From the NCBI GenBank assembly GCA_046155285.1, contig JBJXEA010000020.1:1-64000 (forward strand): 64,000 bases of DNA. The letters run 5' to 3'. Shown here one piece after another: positions 8,088 to 15,939 of this stretch. This DNA comes from CAILHX01 sp046155285 (lineage in GTDB: Bacteria > Pseudomonadota > Gammaproteobacteria > Burkholderiales > Methylophilaceae). The stretch's first letter is position 1, and every line of letters begins with the position of its first letter. A program made the position numbers and the translations under genes. The notes beneath the pieces were generated by a model that saw only the letters and a program-made list of their open reading frames with translations, searched no databases and was not told the DNA's origin.

Positions 8088-8113
8088 TAGCACTCTCTTA
8101 GTGAGAGTGCTAA
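8088..8113. promoter_or_regulatory. CIRCE element (HrcA operator) in front of rpoH
   Basis: TAGCACTC-N9-GAGTGCTAA matches the CIRCE consensus TTAGCACTC-N9-GAGTGCTAA at all but the first base, with exactly nine spacer bases. The right arm runs into TAAAAT (8111-8116), a plausible -10 element, so HrcA binding would block the promoter. CIRCE in front of rpoH is known from some betaproteobacteria. Confidence 0.88.
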
Positions 8114-8142
8114 AATACATCCATTCAAGGAGGGATAACGCA

Positions 8143-9024
8143 ATGAATCAAGCTGTACTAAATCAAACCGTATCAAATCCAGCTTTGTCATTTCCAATTC
8201 CAATGCCGCTCGGCAGTTTGGAGCAGTACATTCAGGCCGTGCGCCAATTCCCCATACTCACAGCAGATGAGGAGCACAACTTGGCCACCAAACTCAAGCG
8301 TGATAACGATCTGGAAGCTGCCAAAGGCTTAATTCTGTCGCACATCCGCTTGGTGGTCAGCATCGCCCGTGGCTATTCCGGCTACGGTCTGCCGCAAGCG
8401 GATTTAATTCAAGAAGGCAATGTCGGCCTGATGAAAGCGGTGCGCCGTTTTGACCCGGAGCGCGGTGTGCGCCTGGTGTCATTCGCCGTGCATTGGATCA
8501 AGGCCGAAATCAACGAATTCATTCTGCGCAACTGGCGCATGGTCAAACTCGCCACCACCAAGGCGCAGCGCAAGCTGTTCTTTAATCTGCGCAGCATGAA
8601 AACCCACGCTGGCACGCTGCAACCGGATGAAGTCAACGAAATCGCGCGTGAGTTGAAGGTGAAGCCGGAAGAAGTGGTCGAGATGGAAAAGCGCATGGGT
8701 GGTTACGACTTGGCGCTGGAAGCCGACGACAGCGATGAGGACGCGCATTTCAGCCCGATTGCCTACTTGCAAGACACGCGCCCCGAGCCTTCTGAGGCCT
8801 TGGCCGATTTGCAAACCGAAACTCTGCAAACCACGGGGCTAGAATCAGCCTTGAACAGCTTGGACGAGCGCAGCCGCCACATTGTGCAAGCGCGGTGGTT
8901 GAACGAAGACAAAAACGCCACCCTGCATGACTTGGCCGCCGAATATGGCGTTTCAGCCGAGCGCATCCGCCAGATTGAGCAGAAGGCAATGCAAAAGATG
9001 AAGGCGGTGATGGTTTCAGTCTAA
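8143..9024 (+). CDS. rpoH: Heat-shock sigma factor RpoH (sigma-32)
   Basis: A 293-residue group 3 sigma factor. Region 2 contains DLIQEGNVGLMKAVRRFDPERGVRL split by short linkers. The RpoH box QRKLFFNLR follows region 2.4. Region 4 ends with a helix-turn-helix LHDLAAEYGVSAERIRQIEQ. It directs RNA polymerase to chaperone and protease promoters. The start at 8143 has a strong AAGGAGGGA site; a longer in-frame reading from 7987 would overlap acr3 and is rejected. Transcription is probably repressed by HrcA through the CIRCE element. A sigma-32 promoter is visible in front of clpB later in this window. A terminator follows directly. Confidence 0.95.
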   Translation: MNQAVLNQTVSNPALSFPIPMPLGSLEQYIQAVRQFPILTADEEHNLATKLKRDNDLEAAKGLILSHIRLVVSIARGYSGYGLPQADLIQEGNVGLMKAVRRFDPERGVRLVSFAVHWIKAEINEFILRNWRMVKLATTKAQRKLFFNLRSMKTHAGTLQPDEVNEIARELKVKPEEVVEMEKRMGGYDLALEADDSDEDAHFSPIAYLQDTRPEPSEALADLQTETLQTTGLESALNSLDERSRHIVQARWLNEDKNATLHDLAAEYGVSAERIRQIEQKAMQKMKAVMVSV

Positions 9025-9041
9025 ACTTTTTGTTCGCATAA

Positions 9042-9078
9042 AAAAACGGCTACCTGAGTTTCAGTGTAGCCGTTTTTT
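9042..9078. terminator. Bidirectional terminator after rpoH
   Basis: AAAAACGGCTAC / GTAGCCGTTTTT is a 12-bp stem with a 12-base loop. The T-run follows on the + strand and there is an A-run before it. Confidence 0.85.
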
Positions 9079-9138
9079 ATGCATTCTTTTTCAATTACGC
9101 GTACTATACAGCTCAGTACATTTCGCACGAGTAAAGTG

Positions 9139-9933
9139 ATGAATCTTCTGTCCAGCCCGTGGTTTTTTAGCATGGTGGAAAAGCGCGGTAACTCGCCCAG
9201 AGAGCGCTTGTTAGCGGTGTTCGCCATCAGCCGCGACTGGCTTGCCGCGCCCGGCATAAGCGCGCAATTTCCACTTGAAGCCAACGCCGCGACCAATCAA
9301 AGCATTCAACTCCTGAATATATTCCTCACAGACTTGGCTAAATCCGCCAAGGCCGCCAATCCCAGCGTGCTTTCCAACCAACTATCGCTATTACTGATGG
9401 GCGCTATCGCCGAGCAGAAGCGCGACCCGCCATCAACAGTGATGGAAGAAGCCATGCAAGCCGCACAGGTCTTGATAGACAAAGCCTGCAAGCCGCAACA
9501 CGTCAAGCGCTACGCCTATCTTGGCGGCATCGCGGCCAGCGTGTTTGCCTGCTTGTTGGGCTGGAACATACTCATGTCGCACAACGCTGCTCCCGTTATG
9601 CATATCGCCAGCTACCCCGTGCATATCATGCAGCCCAACAGCATCAGCCCCGATGAAGTGGAAGCGGTGCTGACCTTGCACAGCCAAATCGTGCGTGGCG
9701 AATGCCGTGCGCCGCACTTGGCCATGCTGCCGCAAGCGCAAATGACAGCCTATATGAATGTGGTGGAATTCAGAAAGCCTGATGACCCTGTCGCGGATGA
9801 AGCCAATATCCGCGCCTTCATGGCATGGTTCAACACCATACAAGCAACCGAATGCTACCCCCAGCACAGCAACGACCACACCAATACCAAGTGGGTTGCG
9901 CGCAAATGGATTGCGGGAAAAACGAATTCATGA
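9139..9933 (+). CDS. Membrane-anchored protein with HTH-less TetR-type effector domain
   Basis: A 264-residue protein that I do not recognise as a named family. Residues about 10-117 resemble the ligand-binding half of the TetR protein encoded next. The best match is SVLSNQLSLLLMGAIAEQ...AAQVLIDKA here against EVLALQLSLLIEGAAMAEQ...AAKTLIDAA there. No helix-turn-helix precedes it. Residues about 125-146 form one hydrophobic membrane segment. Residues 150-264 are a soluble, probably periplasmic tail with two Cys. The ATG at 9139 was chosen because an upstream ATG at 9079 lies right at the rpoH terminator. The stop overlaps the next start (ATGA), implying translational coupling. A plausible role is ligand sensing or sequestration linked to the TetR partner; this is inference. 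Confidence 0.65.
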   Translation: MNLLSSPWFFSMVEKRGNSPRERLLAVFAISRDWLAAPGISAQFPLEANAATNQSIQLLNIFLTDLAKSAKAANPSVLSNQLSLLLMGAIAEQKRDPPSTVMEEAMQAAQVLIDKACKPQHVKRYAYLGGIAASVFACLLGWNILMSHNAAPVMHIASYPVHIMQPNSISPDEVEAVLTLHSQIVRGECRAPHLAMLPQAQMTAYMNVVEFRKPDDPVADEANIRAFMAWFNTIQATECYPQHSNDHTNTKWVARKWIAGKTNS

Positions 9934-10487
9934 GCACCCCTATGCGCGACCACATTCTGGATGTAGCTTCTGACTTGTTCGCCACGCGTGGCATCAACGC
10001 CACCGGCGTGGATGCTATCGTGGCGCAAGCGGGCATCGCCAAGATGACGCTGTATAAGTATTTCAAGTCCAAAGAGCAGCTCATCATTGAATACTTGCAA
10101 CAGCACAATGACCATCTGCGACTAGAGCTGTTGGGGCGACTACGCAAGCCTGCGCCTGATTCCACGCCCCTGTTCGACCTGATCAATGCGGTGATGGAAT
10201 GGATAGCCGAGCCGGATTTCAAGGGCTTCGCCTTCATTGGCGCCTCCATTGAGTTTCCGCAAACCGAAAATCCGGTGCATCAAACCTCGCTGGGATTCGC
10301 TCAGGATCTGCGCGCTATGATTAGCGCCAGCGCTCAAGCCTCAGGGGTGAAGAAGCCGGAAGTTCTGGCGTTGCAACTGTCTTTGCTGATTGAAGGCGCG
10401 GCGATGGCCGAGCAGATGCAACATGGCACCGACAACATCAAACACACCCTAGCAGCCGCAAAAACTCTCATAGACGCGGCTATTTAG
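9930..10487 (+). CDS. TetR/AcrR-family transcriptional regulator
   Basis: A 185-residue regulator. The N-terminal helix-turn-helix spans about residues 8-52 (DHILDVASDLFATRGINATG, then IAKMTLYKYFKSKEQL). The C-terminal ligand domain ends in LLIEGAAMAEQ and LIDAAI. The start codon at 9930 overlaps the stop of the upstream membrane protein by 4 bases. A longer in-frame reading from 9825 would run deep into that gene and is not used. No efflux pump or enzyme target is adjacent, so the regulon is unknown. It may regulate its own two-gene operon. Confidence 0.88.
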   Translation: MSTPMRDHILDVASDLFATRGINATGVDAIVAQAGIAKMTLYKYFKSKEQLIIEYLQQHNDHLRLELLGRLRKPAPDSTPLFDLINAVMEWIAEPDFKGFAFIGASIEFPQTENPVHQTSLGFAQDLRAMISASAQASGVKKPEVLALQLSLLIEGAAMAEQMQHGTDNIKHTLAAAKTLIDAAI

Positions 10488-10535
10488 CCACCTGCTTTCT
10501 GCTATCATTTCGGTCATATCAACTTGGCCAAAATC

Positions 10536-10910
10536 ATGAGCGGACTCAGCAAAACCAGCCCACGCCCTACCGACATTAAATTGCACCAAATCTCGCGCGT
10601 GTTGGAGATGGATTTTGACGACGGCGCAAAATTTTCATTACCTTGCGAATACCTGCGTGTCTATTCACCTTCCGCCGAGGTGCGCGGCCACGGCCCCGGC
10701 CAAGAAACGCTACAAACCGGCAAAGAACAAGTCAATGTAGTTGGCATAGAGCCAGTCGGCCTTTACGCGCTGAAACTGACCTTTTCTGACGGTCACGATA
10801 CCGGGCTTTATTCTTGGGATTACCTTTATGAATTGGGTTCAAGGAAAGACGAGTTGTGGCAGGACTATCTTGAAAAACTGGATGCCACGGGAGGCAAGCG
10901 CACGCAATGA
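10536..10910 (+). CDS. DUF971 (GBBH-like N-terminal domain) protein
   Basis: A 124-residue small protein matching the DUF971/gamma-butyrobetaine hydroxylase N-terminal-like family. Typical motifs are LEMDFDDG, LPCEYLRVYSPSAEVRGHG and TGLYSWDYLYEL. It is commonly encoded directly upstream of ubiE in betaproteobacteria. A link with iron-sulfur or quinone metabolism has been suggested for the family, but I cannot derive an activity from the sequence. ATG at 10536 is used; a TTG at 10524 in the same frame is possible, and neither has a strong ribosome site. It overlaps ubiE by 4 bases (ATGA). Confidence 0.8.
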   Translation: MSGLSKTSPRPTDIKLHQISRVLEMDFDDGAKFSLPCEYLRVYSPSAEVRGHGPGQETLQTGKEQVNVVGIEPVGLYALKLTFSDGHDTGLYSWDYLYELGSRKDELWQDYLEKLDATGGKRTQ

Positions 10911-11638
10911 GCGACACCCATTTTGGTTTTGAAACCGTCCCCGAAGAACAAAAAGCCAGCAAAGTCGGCGAGGTGTTCCACTCTGTCGCCAGCCGCTATG
11001 ACGTGATGAACGATGTCATGTCCGCTGGCATGCACCGGCTGTGGAAGCGCTTTGCAGTGGAAACCAGCGGTGTGCGTAGCGGCAACAAAGTACTGGACGT
11101 AGCGGGCGGCAGCGGCGATTTATCCAAATTATTCGCTAAAAAAGTGGGCGCGAACGGACAAGTAGTGCTGACCGACATCAACGCCTCCATGCTCGGCGTA
11201 GGCCGCGACCGGCTGATGGATGAAGGTTTGTCCGTGCCCGCCTTGCAGTGCGATGCGGAAAAACTCCCCTTTCCCAGCAATTATTTCGACTGCGTGATTG
11301 TGGCGTTTGGCCTACGTAATATGACCCATAAAGAACTGGCGCTGGCCGAAATGCAGCGCGTACTCAAGCCCGGTGGGCGTTTGCTGGTGCTGGAATTTTC
11401 CAAAGTGTGGAAACCGCTGGCCTCCATTTACGATGCGTATTCCTTCAAGCTGTTGCCGCTGATGGGTAAACTCATCGCCAAAGACGAGGCCAGCTACCGT
11501 TATCTAGCCGAATCTATCCGCATGCATCCCGACCAAGAAACGCTGAAAACGATGATGCTGGGCGCGGGGTTTGACAAGGTGGATTATCACAACTTGAGCG
11601 CCGGAACGGTGGCACTGCACAAGGGCTTTAAGGCATGA
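10907..11638 (+). CDS. ubiE: Ubiquinone/menaquinone biosynthesis C-methyltransferase UbiE
   Basis: A 243-residue SAM-dependent methyltransferase with an N-terminal FGFETVPEEQKASKVGEVF box, the SAM-binding LDVAGGSGDLS (about residues 63-73), and the family signature YDAYSFKLLPLMGKLIA. It methylates the benzoquinone ring at carbon 2 in ubiquinone (and menaquinone) synthesis. It overlaps the DUF971 gene before and ubiJ after by 4 bases each, so the genes form one operon ending with ubiB. Confidence 0.95.
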   Translation: MSDTHFGFETVPEEQKASKVGEVFHSVASRYDVMNDVMSAGMHRLWKRFAVETSGVRSGNKVLDVAGGSGDLSKLFAKKVGANGQVVLTDINASMLGVGRDRLMDEGLSVPALQCDAEKLPFPSNYFDCVIVAFGLRNMTHKELALAEMQRVLKPGGRLLVLEFSKVWKPLASIYDAYSFKLLPLMGKLIAKDEASYRYLAESIRMHPDQETLKTMMLGAGFDKVDYHNLSAGTVALHKGFKA

Positions 11639-12219
11639 AGCTGAAACAAATTAACATCACTATCCTCAACCACTTGCTCAATCAACAACCGTGGGCGCGT
11701 GACCAATTGTGCCGCTACGCTGGCAAAAACTTCCGCCTCGCCGTGCCGCCTATTACGCTAGATTTATGCATAGATAGCAACGGTGAATTCATCCCGCGTG
11801 AAGAAAACACCGCGCTGGAAGCCATGCTGTCTTTACCCGCCGCCGCCGCGCTGCAATTCGCCTTATCCGGCAAGCTGGATGCCTCGCAACTCAATATCAG
11901 CGGCGACACCGAATTGGCGCAAGGTGTAGGCCAAATTCTGCGTAATCTGTCGTGGGATATGGAAGAAGACTTGAGCCACGTGATGGGCGACGTTCCGGCG
12001 CACACCCTGATGAATTTTGGCAAAAAAATCCTCGCCGAAGGCCAGCGCAAAGTGGAAAGTGTGGCCGGAATGTTCGCCGAATTCTGGCAAGAAGAAGACC
12101 CGCTCATCGTGAAACAGCGCCATTTGGAGGGCTTCACCGCCGATGTGGATAAGCTGCGCGACGACGTAGAACGACTGGAAAAAAGAACCGCAAAATTAGC
12201 CACAGATAAACACAAATGA
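11635..12219 (+). CDS. ubiJ: Ubiquinone biosynthesis accessory factor UbiJ (SCP2 domain)
   Basis: A 194-residue protein with a sterol-carrier (SCP2) lipid-binding domain (about residues 12-112) and a charged C-terminal coiled coil (about 160-188). UbiJ is part of the soluble Ubi complex that presents hydrophobic quinone intermediates to the enzymes. Its place between ubiE and ubiB fits. The last residues (TDKHK) and the stop codon are encoded by the left arm of the inverted repeat at 12200-12293. The native C-terminus has therefore probably been replaced by repeat sequence. Confidence 0.88.
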   Translation: MKLKQINITILNHLLNQQPWARDQLCRYAGKNFRLAVPPITLDLCIDSNGEFIPREENTALEAMLSLPAAAALQFALSGKLDASQLNISGDTELAQGVGQILRNLSWDMEEDLSHVMGDVPAHTLMNFGKKILAEGQRKVESVAGMFAEFWQEEDPLIVKQRHLEGFTADVDKLRDDVERLEKRTAKLATDKHK

Positions 12220-12293
12220 ACACAGATACACCCTCTATAAAAATATCAGATTTGAATTTGTTTTTATCCGTGTTTATCTGTGTTCATCTGTGG
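12200..12293. repeat. CACAGATAAACACA-type inverted repeat
   Basis: The left arm CCACAGATAAACACAAATGA (continuing ACACAGAT) pairs with the right arm ATCCGTGTTTATCTGTGTTC (continuing ATCTGTGG), around an AT-rich centre. The element begins inside ubiJ, supplies its stop codon, and ends 9 bases before ubiB. This type of repeat is scattered in many proteobacterial genomes. Confidence 0.85.
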
Positions 12294-12302
12294 ACAATAT
12301 AA

Positions 12303-13826
12303 ATGCAGATTTTCCGGTTTCTTAGCATCCTAGCCACCATCTTCCGTTTCGGCTTGGATGAATTCATATTCGGCCACGCACGATTCCCCATCATCGAAAC
12401 TCTGCTGCGCGCCCTGTTGTTCTGGCGCAGATTCAGCACCCCACGCGCCGTCAGATTACGGTTGGCACTAGAAAAACTAGGGCCTATCTTCGTTAAGTTC
12501 GGTCAAATTATCTCCACCCGCCGCGACCTGATTCCGCAAGACATCGCCGACGAACTCGCCAAGCTGCAAGACCAAGTGCCGCCCTTCTCCGGCGACGAAG
12601 TGCTGAAAGTCATCCAGCAAACCTACGGCAAGCCAGTTGACCAAGTTTTTGCCGAATTCGACATCACCCCCATCGCCAGCGCCTCGGTAGCGCAAGTGCA
12701 TTTCGCCACCCTCCCCAACGGCACGCCGGTAGCAGTCAAGATACTGCGCCCCGGCATAGAAAAAACCATCGCCAAAGACTTGGCCTTGATGGATGCTGCC
12801 GCGTGGTTGCTAGAAAAACTGTGGTCTGACGGCGCGAGATTGCGCCCACGCGAGGTAGTCGCAGAATTCGCGCGGCATGTGGACGAGGAACTGGACTTGA
12901 TGCTGGAAGCCGCTAATTGCAGCCAGTTGCATCGCAACTTTGCCGATGGGCGCTTATTACTTGTCCCAGAGGTGTATTGGGATTTTTGCCATGAAAAAAT
13001 CATGGTCATGCAACGCATGGACGGCATCCCGATTAGCCATGTGGACAAGTTGCGTGAACACGGCATCAGCATCCCGCAACTGGCACGGGACGGCGTGGAA
13101 ATCTTCTTCACCCAAGTGTTCCGCGACGGATTCTTTCATGCCGACATGCATCCCGGCAACATCCAAGTCGCCAAAAACGGCAAATACGTGGCGCTGGATT
13201 TCGGCATCATGGGCAGCCTCAACGACACCGACAAACATTATCTCGCCCGCAACTTTCTAGGTTTCTTCCGCCGCGATTACAAAGAAGTCGCCGCCGCCCA
13301 CATCGAATCCGGCTGGGTGCCCGCCGGCACCTCGCCCGAAGCCTTTGAAAACGCCATCCGCGCCGTGTGCGAACCCATCTTCGACAAACCGCTGAAAGAC
13401 ATTTCGTTTGGCCGCGTGCTGCTACGCCTGTTCCAAACCTCACGCCGTTTCGGCATGGAAATCCAACCGCAACTGGTGATGCTGCAAAAGACGCTGTTGA
13501 ATATCGAAGGCTTAGGCCGCGACCTAGACCCCAATCTTGATTTATGGGACACCGGCAAGCCTTATCTGGAGCGCTGGATGAGCGAACAACTGGGCTGGCG
13601 CAGCGTGCTTGAAATCGTCAAACAAGAAGCACCACTGTGGGGGAAAATTTTGCCGCAATTGCCAAGGTTGATACATGAGAAATTGCGGCAAGATACCTCG
13701 GTGCAACTCGCGCCTTTGCAACTTCAGCTTGCCGAGCAGGCCAAGACGCAAAAGTGGTTGATACGCGGAATGACTATTGCCATCGCCTTGCTGACATTGG
13801 CGCTGCTCAAACTATTTGTGCTTTGA
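12303..13826 (+). CDS. ubiB: Ubiquinone biosynthesis ATPase/kinase-like protein UbiB
   Basis: A 507-residue atypical protein-kinase-like ATPase (ADCK/UbiB family). It has the family-specific KFGQIISTRRDLIP motif (about residues 66-79), the Ala-rich nucleotide loop IASASVAQVHFA (about 125-136), the VAVKILRPG lysine strand, and the catalytic HADMHPGNIQV with metal-binding LDFGIMG. Two hydrophobic segments near the C-terminus (about 484-506) anchor it in the inner membrane. UbiB supports ubiquinone assembly, probably by mobilising lipid intermediates. No clear ribosome site precedes the ATG, which follows the repeat by 9 bases. Confidence 0.93.
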   Translation: MQIFRFLSILATIFRFGLDEFIFGHARFPIIETLLRALLFWRRFSTPRAVRLRLALEKLGPIFVKFGQIISTRRDLIPQDIADELAKLQDQVPPFSGDEVLKVIQQTYGKPVDQVFAEFDITPIASASVAQVHFATLPNGTPVAVKILRPGIEKTIAKDLALMDAAAWLLEKLWSDGARLRPREVVAEFARHVDEELDLMLEAANCSQLHRNFADGRLLLVPEVYWDFCHEKIMVMQRMDGIPISHVDKLREHGISIPQLARDGVEIFFTQVFRDGFFHADMHPGNIQVAKNGKYVALDFGIMGSLNDTDKHYLARNFLGFFRRDYKEVAAAHIESGWVPAGTSPEAFENAIRAVCEPIFDKPLKDISFGRVLLRLFQTSRRFGMEIQPQLVMLQKTLLNIEGLGRDLDPNLDLWDTGKPYLERWMSEQLGWRSVLEIVKQEAPLWGKILPQLPRLIHEKLRQDTSVQLAPLQLQLAEQAKTQKWLIRGMTIAIALLTLALLKLFVL

Positions 13827-13852
13827 GGCAACCGCCATCTCAGTCTGAATTT

Positions 13853-14311
13853 TTACGGCGAACTTGGGTTAGATTCACTAAGAAAGGCCACTCCCGAACA
13901 GTGACGATTTAACTCTGCTTGGCGCTCACAGCGTTTTATCACACCTTGCAAAAACCCCTTGGTGCCTTCTAAATTCATATGGATATTCCATGCCGCCAAG
14001 TCAGCATCATCAAGTTGTCCGGGTTGAGGAAACTCACTTAACCATTCCCCTTTCCACTGGAAGCGTCCATCTGGCTTGTAATAAAGCACATAAACATACC
14101 GTTTGACCTCCTCAATACTTTTGGGAACCGGAGCATGCACAAAATCCTCCAAAATTTCCGATACACCATCGTATGGTGGTGGGGTAATTTTCATGTCAGG
14201 TGTTGTGTACCAAAAATGTCCTTCTGGGCACTTAAACCAGTTCGCCCCCATATCATCGGGAATAGCTTGCGACCCAATGGCAATCCCTAATCCACTTGGT
14301 AAAATTGGCAT
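13853..14311 (-). CDS. Hypothetical protein, last gene of an unknown four-gene operon
   Basis: A 152-residue soluble protein that I do not recognise. It begins MPILPSGLGIAIGS and contains a FKCPEGHFWYT stretch (Cys/His, possibly a single metal ligand pair) and VYVLYYKPDGRFQWKGEW. No signal peptide or membrane segment is visible. The ATG at 14311 is preceded by AAGGAG; an upstream extension to 14419 would overlap the preceding gene and lacks support. It lies 41 bases downstream of the 14353-14970 gene. The stop faces ubiB. Confidence 0.6.
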   Translation of the reverse strand: MPILPSGLGIAIGSQAIPDDMGANWFKCPEGHFWYTTPDMKITPPPYDGVSEILEDFVHAPVPKSIEEVKRYVYVLYYKPDGRFQWKGEWLSEFPQPGQLDDADLAAWNIHMNLEGTKGFLQGVIKRCERQAELNRHCSGVAFLSESNPSSP

Positions 14312-14352
14312 CTCATATGCTCCTTTGTTAAAAGCCGCTCTCTGTGCTATGG

Positions 14353-14970
14353 CTAAGCCACTACAGCCCCTTGATGTGGTGCGTGAATAGACTGCTCTAC
14401 ACGCCAGTCTTGCGGCCAATAATCGTTTTCAGCAGAAAGCTCTGCAAATAAATGCAAAACCATCACAAAAACAGGATCATTATTTGCGTTAACACCTGCT
14501 TTCTGGATAATCTCTTCCTGCTCCTCACTGTTTGGTAAATATCCCTCGACACTCTCACCCGCTACGAAATCGTCCACACATCGCGCAAAGGTTGCTGATA
14601 ATCCCAGCTTTGTTAGTATCTGCAGAATGTCTTGTTTCTGTATAAGGCTTGTTCCACCCTCAAAATACCAACCGTCACTAAGTAATGTTGGGGATTTCAT
14701 CCAAAAAGATTTTTTTGAGATATAGGATTCCCCATCGTTACGACGTGAATGTGTCGCCAAAACTTGGTACAAATTTTTTTCCTTGCCAACAATTTGCTGA
14801 ATAGCGGCAACCTTTTTAAGCAGGTACGCCATGCGGGAAATTTGTGAGTTTATTTCTGGCTTACCATCAAGTTCTCCCTTATGCCTATCTGGCGGAGCAG
14901 ATCGCTCCCACTGAAGCATCAGGCAAAGGCAAAGAATCTCATACAAATTTTGGATGTATGTTTTACTCAT
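14353..14970 (-). CDS. Hypothetical protein, third gene of the unknown operon
   Basis: A 205-residue soluble protein, mostly predicted helical and without a family I can name. Notable stretches are QNLYEILCLCLMLQWERS at the start, a basic LLKKVAAIQQIVGKEKNLYQ region, and a C-terminal acidic part ending with DYWPQDWRVEQ. The start at 14970 has GGAGGA 6 bases upstream. It sits 2 bases after the stop of the 14973-15248 gene, which implies co-translation. Base composition is visibly more AT-rich than the ubi genes, suggesting horizontal acquisition. Confidence 0.55.
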   Translation of the reverse strand: MSKTYIQNLYEILCLCLMLQWERSAPPDRHKGELDGKPEINSQISRMAYLLKKVAAIQQIVGKEKNLYQVLATHSRRNDGESYISKKSFWMKSPTLLSDGWYFEGGTSLIQKQDILQILTKLGLSATFARCVDDFVAGESVEGYLPNSEEQEEIIQKAGVNANNDPVFVMVLHLFAELSAENDYWPQDWRVEQSIHAPHQGAVVA

Positions 14971-14972
14971 AA

Positions 14973-15248
14973 TTATTTCCTCCAGATTTTCTGACAACGA
15001 TGCCCAACCGTAACAGTGCTCCCATCGTGGCAGCGTTTTACCTTATAAGCATTCAGCCATTTTGAGAGTTGCCGCACAGGCTCTCGACCCATGTCACGCT
15101 CCATACACCGAATGCTTTTTCTATCCAGAAATAAAGTAACTGCGCCGTGACCGTCATATTGCTCTCGACCATAAAGGTCAAGCAGCTGGTCTATAAATGG
15201 AGGGATGCCCCGTTGCTGCATACGAATTTCTGCGTGGCTTAAGCTCAT
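14973..15248 (-). CDS. Small hypothetical protein, DUF4258-like
   Basis: A 91-residue basic protein. The N-terminal SHAEIRMQQRGIPPF pattern is typical of the DUF4258-like/RelE-like small proteins that often occur in mobile or toxin-antitoxin contexts. The C-terminus GSTVTVGHRCQKIWRK is strongly basic and looks nucleic-acid binding. Its start overlaps the stop of the upstream RAMA-like gene by 4 bases (ATGA). Toxin activity is possible but not shown. Confidence 0.55.
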   Translation of the reverse strand: MSLSHAEIRMQQRGIPPFIDQLLDLYGREQYDGHGAVTLFLDRKSIRCMERDMGREPVRQLSKWLNAYKVKRCHDGSTVTVGHRCQKIWRK

Positions 15249-15730
15249 GATTTGCTCCTTTTAACTTCCATTAACAAAGCATCTAATTCCTTCATGCTTT
15301 CCACCTCGGCTGCATTCTGACTGCCCCGTAAATCATCTGCTAGCTTCCATTCGGCATCCTTAGGACGCTTAATCCATAAATCCCGCCATGCATTACGACT
15401 GCTTTGAGTAATTTTATTAGCGAGGGTCGCAGGGGATATTGGTTCGTTTTCATAAATAACTTCATCACCATCGACCTTGGCGTAGAAATAAATTCCCTTG
15501 TACTGCATCCTGATTTGGGTGTCAGTTGGAAGAAACAGATTTTTCCATTGATAACCACGAGCATCTGTTTTAGAAAAAAGTTCAGGCTTCCATGAGGCAT
15601 TATCCATCCAGTACCAAATAGCATCTTCAACTATTGTCACTGGATCTCTTGGATCCGCGTGCTCATTCAGGAAGTCTGCCAACCTAAGAAAGGTCTTAGT
15701 ATCAACAGGTATAGCAATTTGCGTCTTCAT
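15245..15730 (-). CDS. Hypothetical protein with RAMA-like C-terminal region, first gene of the unknown operon
   Basis: A 161-residue soluble protein. The N-terminal 50 residues (KTQIAIPVDTKTFLRLADFL...) look like a small helical, possibly ribbon-helix-helix-type module. Residues about 75-130 (GIYFYAKVDGDEVIYEN, then SPATLANKI...NAWRDLWIKRP) resemble the RAMA domain, which occurs with restriction enzymes and adenine methylases. That resemblance is by eye only. The ATG at 15730 has GGAG upstream and a good sigma-70 promoter 32-60 bases before it. Three further genes follow without terminators. Confidence 0.55.
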   Translation of the reverse strand: MKTQIAIPVDTKTFLRLADFLNEHADPRDPVTIVEDAIWYWMDNASWKPELFSKTDARGYQWKNLFLPTDTQIRMQYKGIYFYAKVDGDEVIYENEPISPATLANKITQSSRNAWRDLWIKRPKDAEWKLADDLRGSQNAAEVESMKELDALLMEVKRSKS

Positions 15731-15761
15731 AATCGTTCTCCAATTAATCACTGTGAAACAG

Positions 15762-15790
15762 ACTGTAATTCAAAAAATGAGTACAGTCAA
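15762..15790 (-). promoter_or_regulatory. Sigma-70 promoter of the unknown four-gene operon
   Basis: On the minus strand TTGACT (15785-15790), a 17-base spacer and TACAGT (15762-15767) form a good sigma-70 promoter, 32 bases upstream of the first start codon. Confidence 0.65.
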
Positions 15791-15900
15791 GACAATAATA
15801 GTATAAATAAGTTATTTTAATGATTCGTACAGGGTTGCAGAGGAATTGTCTACCCTACATAACTAGGTATTGAGTATGTGAAGTGCAAGTGCTATTCTAT

Positions 15901-15928
15901 GTACCTTATTGTGTACCCAATTGCGTAC
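15901..15928. promoter_or_regulatory. Triple GTAC repeat, candidate antitoxin operator
   Basis: GTAC occurs at 15901, 15913 and 15925, spaced exactly 12 bases apart in the context TGTACCTTATTGTGTACCCA and then ATTGCGTAC. It lies 12-39 bases before the Phd-like antitoxin start. Regular palindromic tetramers at near-helical spacing suit cooperative autorepression by the antitoxin. Confidence 0.45.
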
Positions 15929-15939
15929 TGGAGAACATC

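Noticed and set aside
9079..9138. Upstream ATG at 9079 as start of the TetR-effector membrane protein
   Set aside because: It begins directly at the end of the rpoH terminator hairpin and T-run, with no ribosome site; 9139 gives a compact protein.
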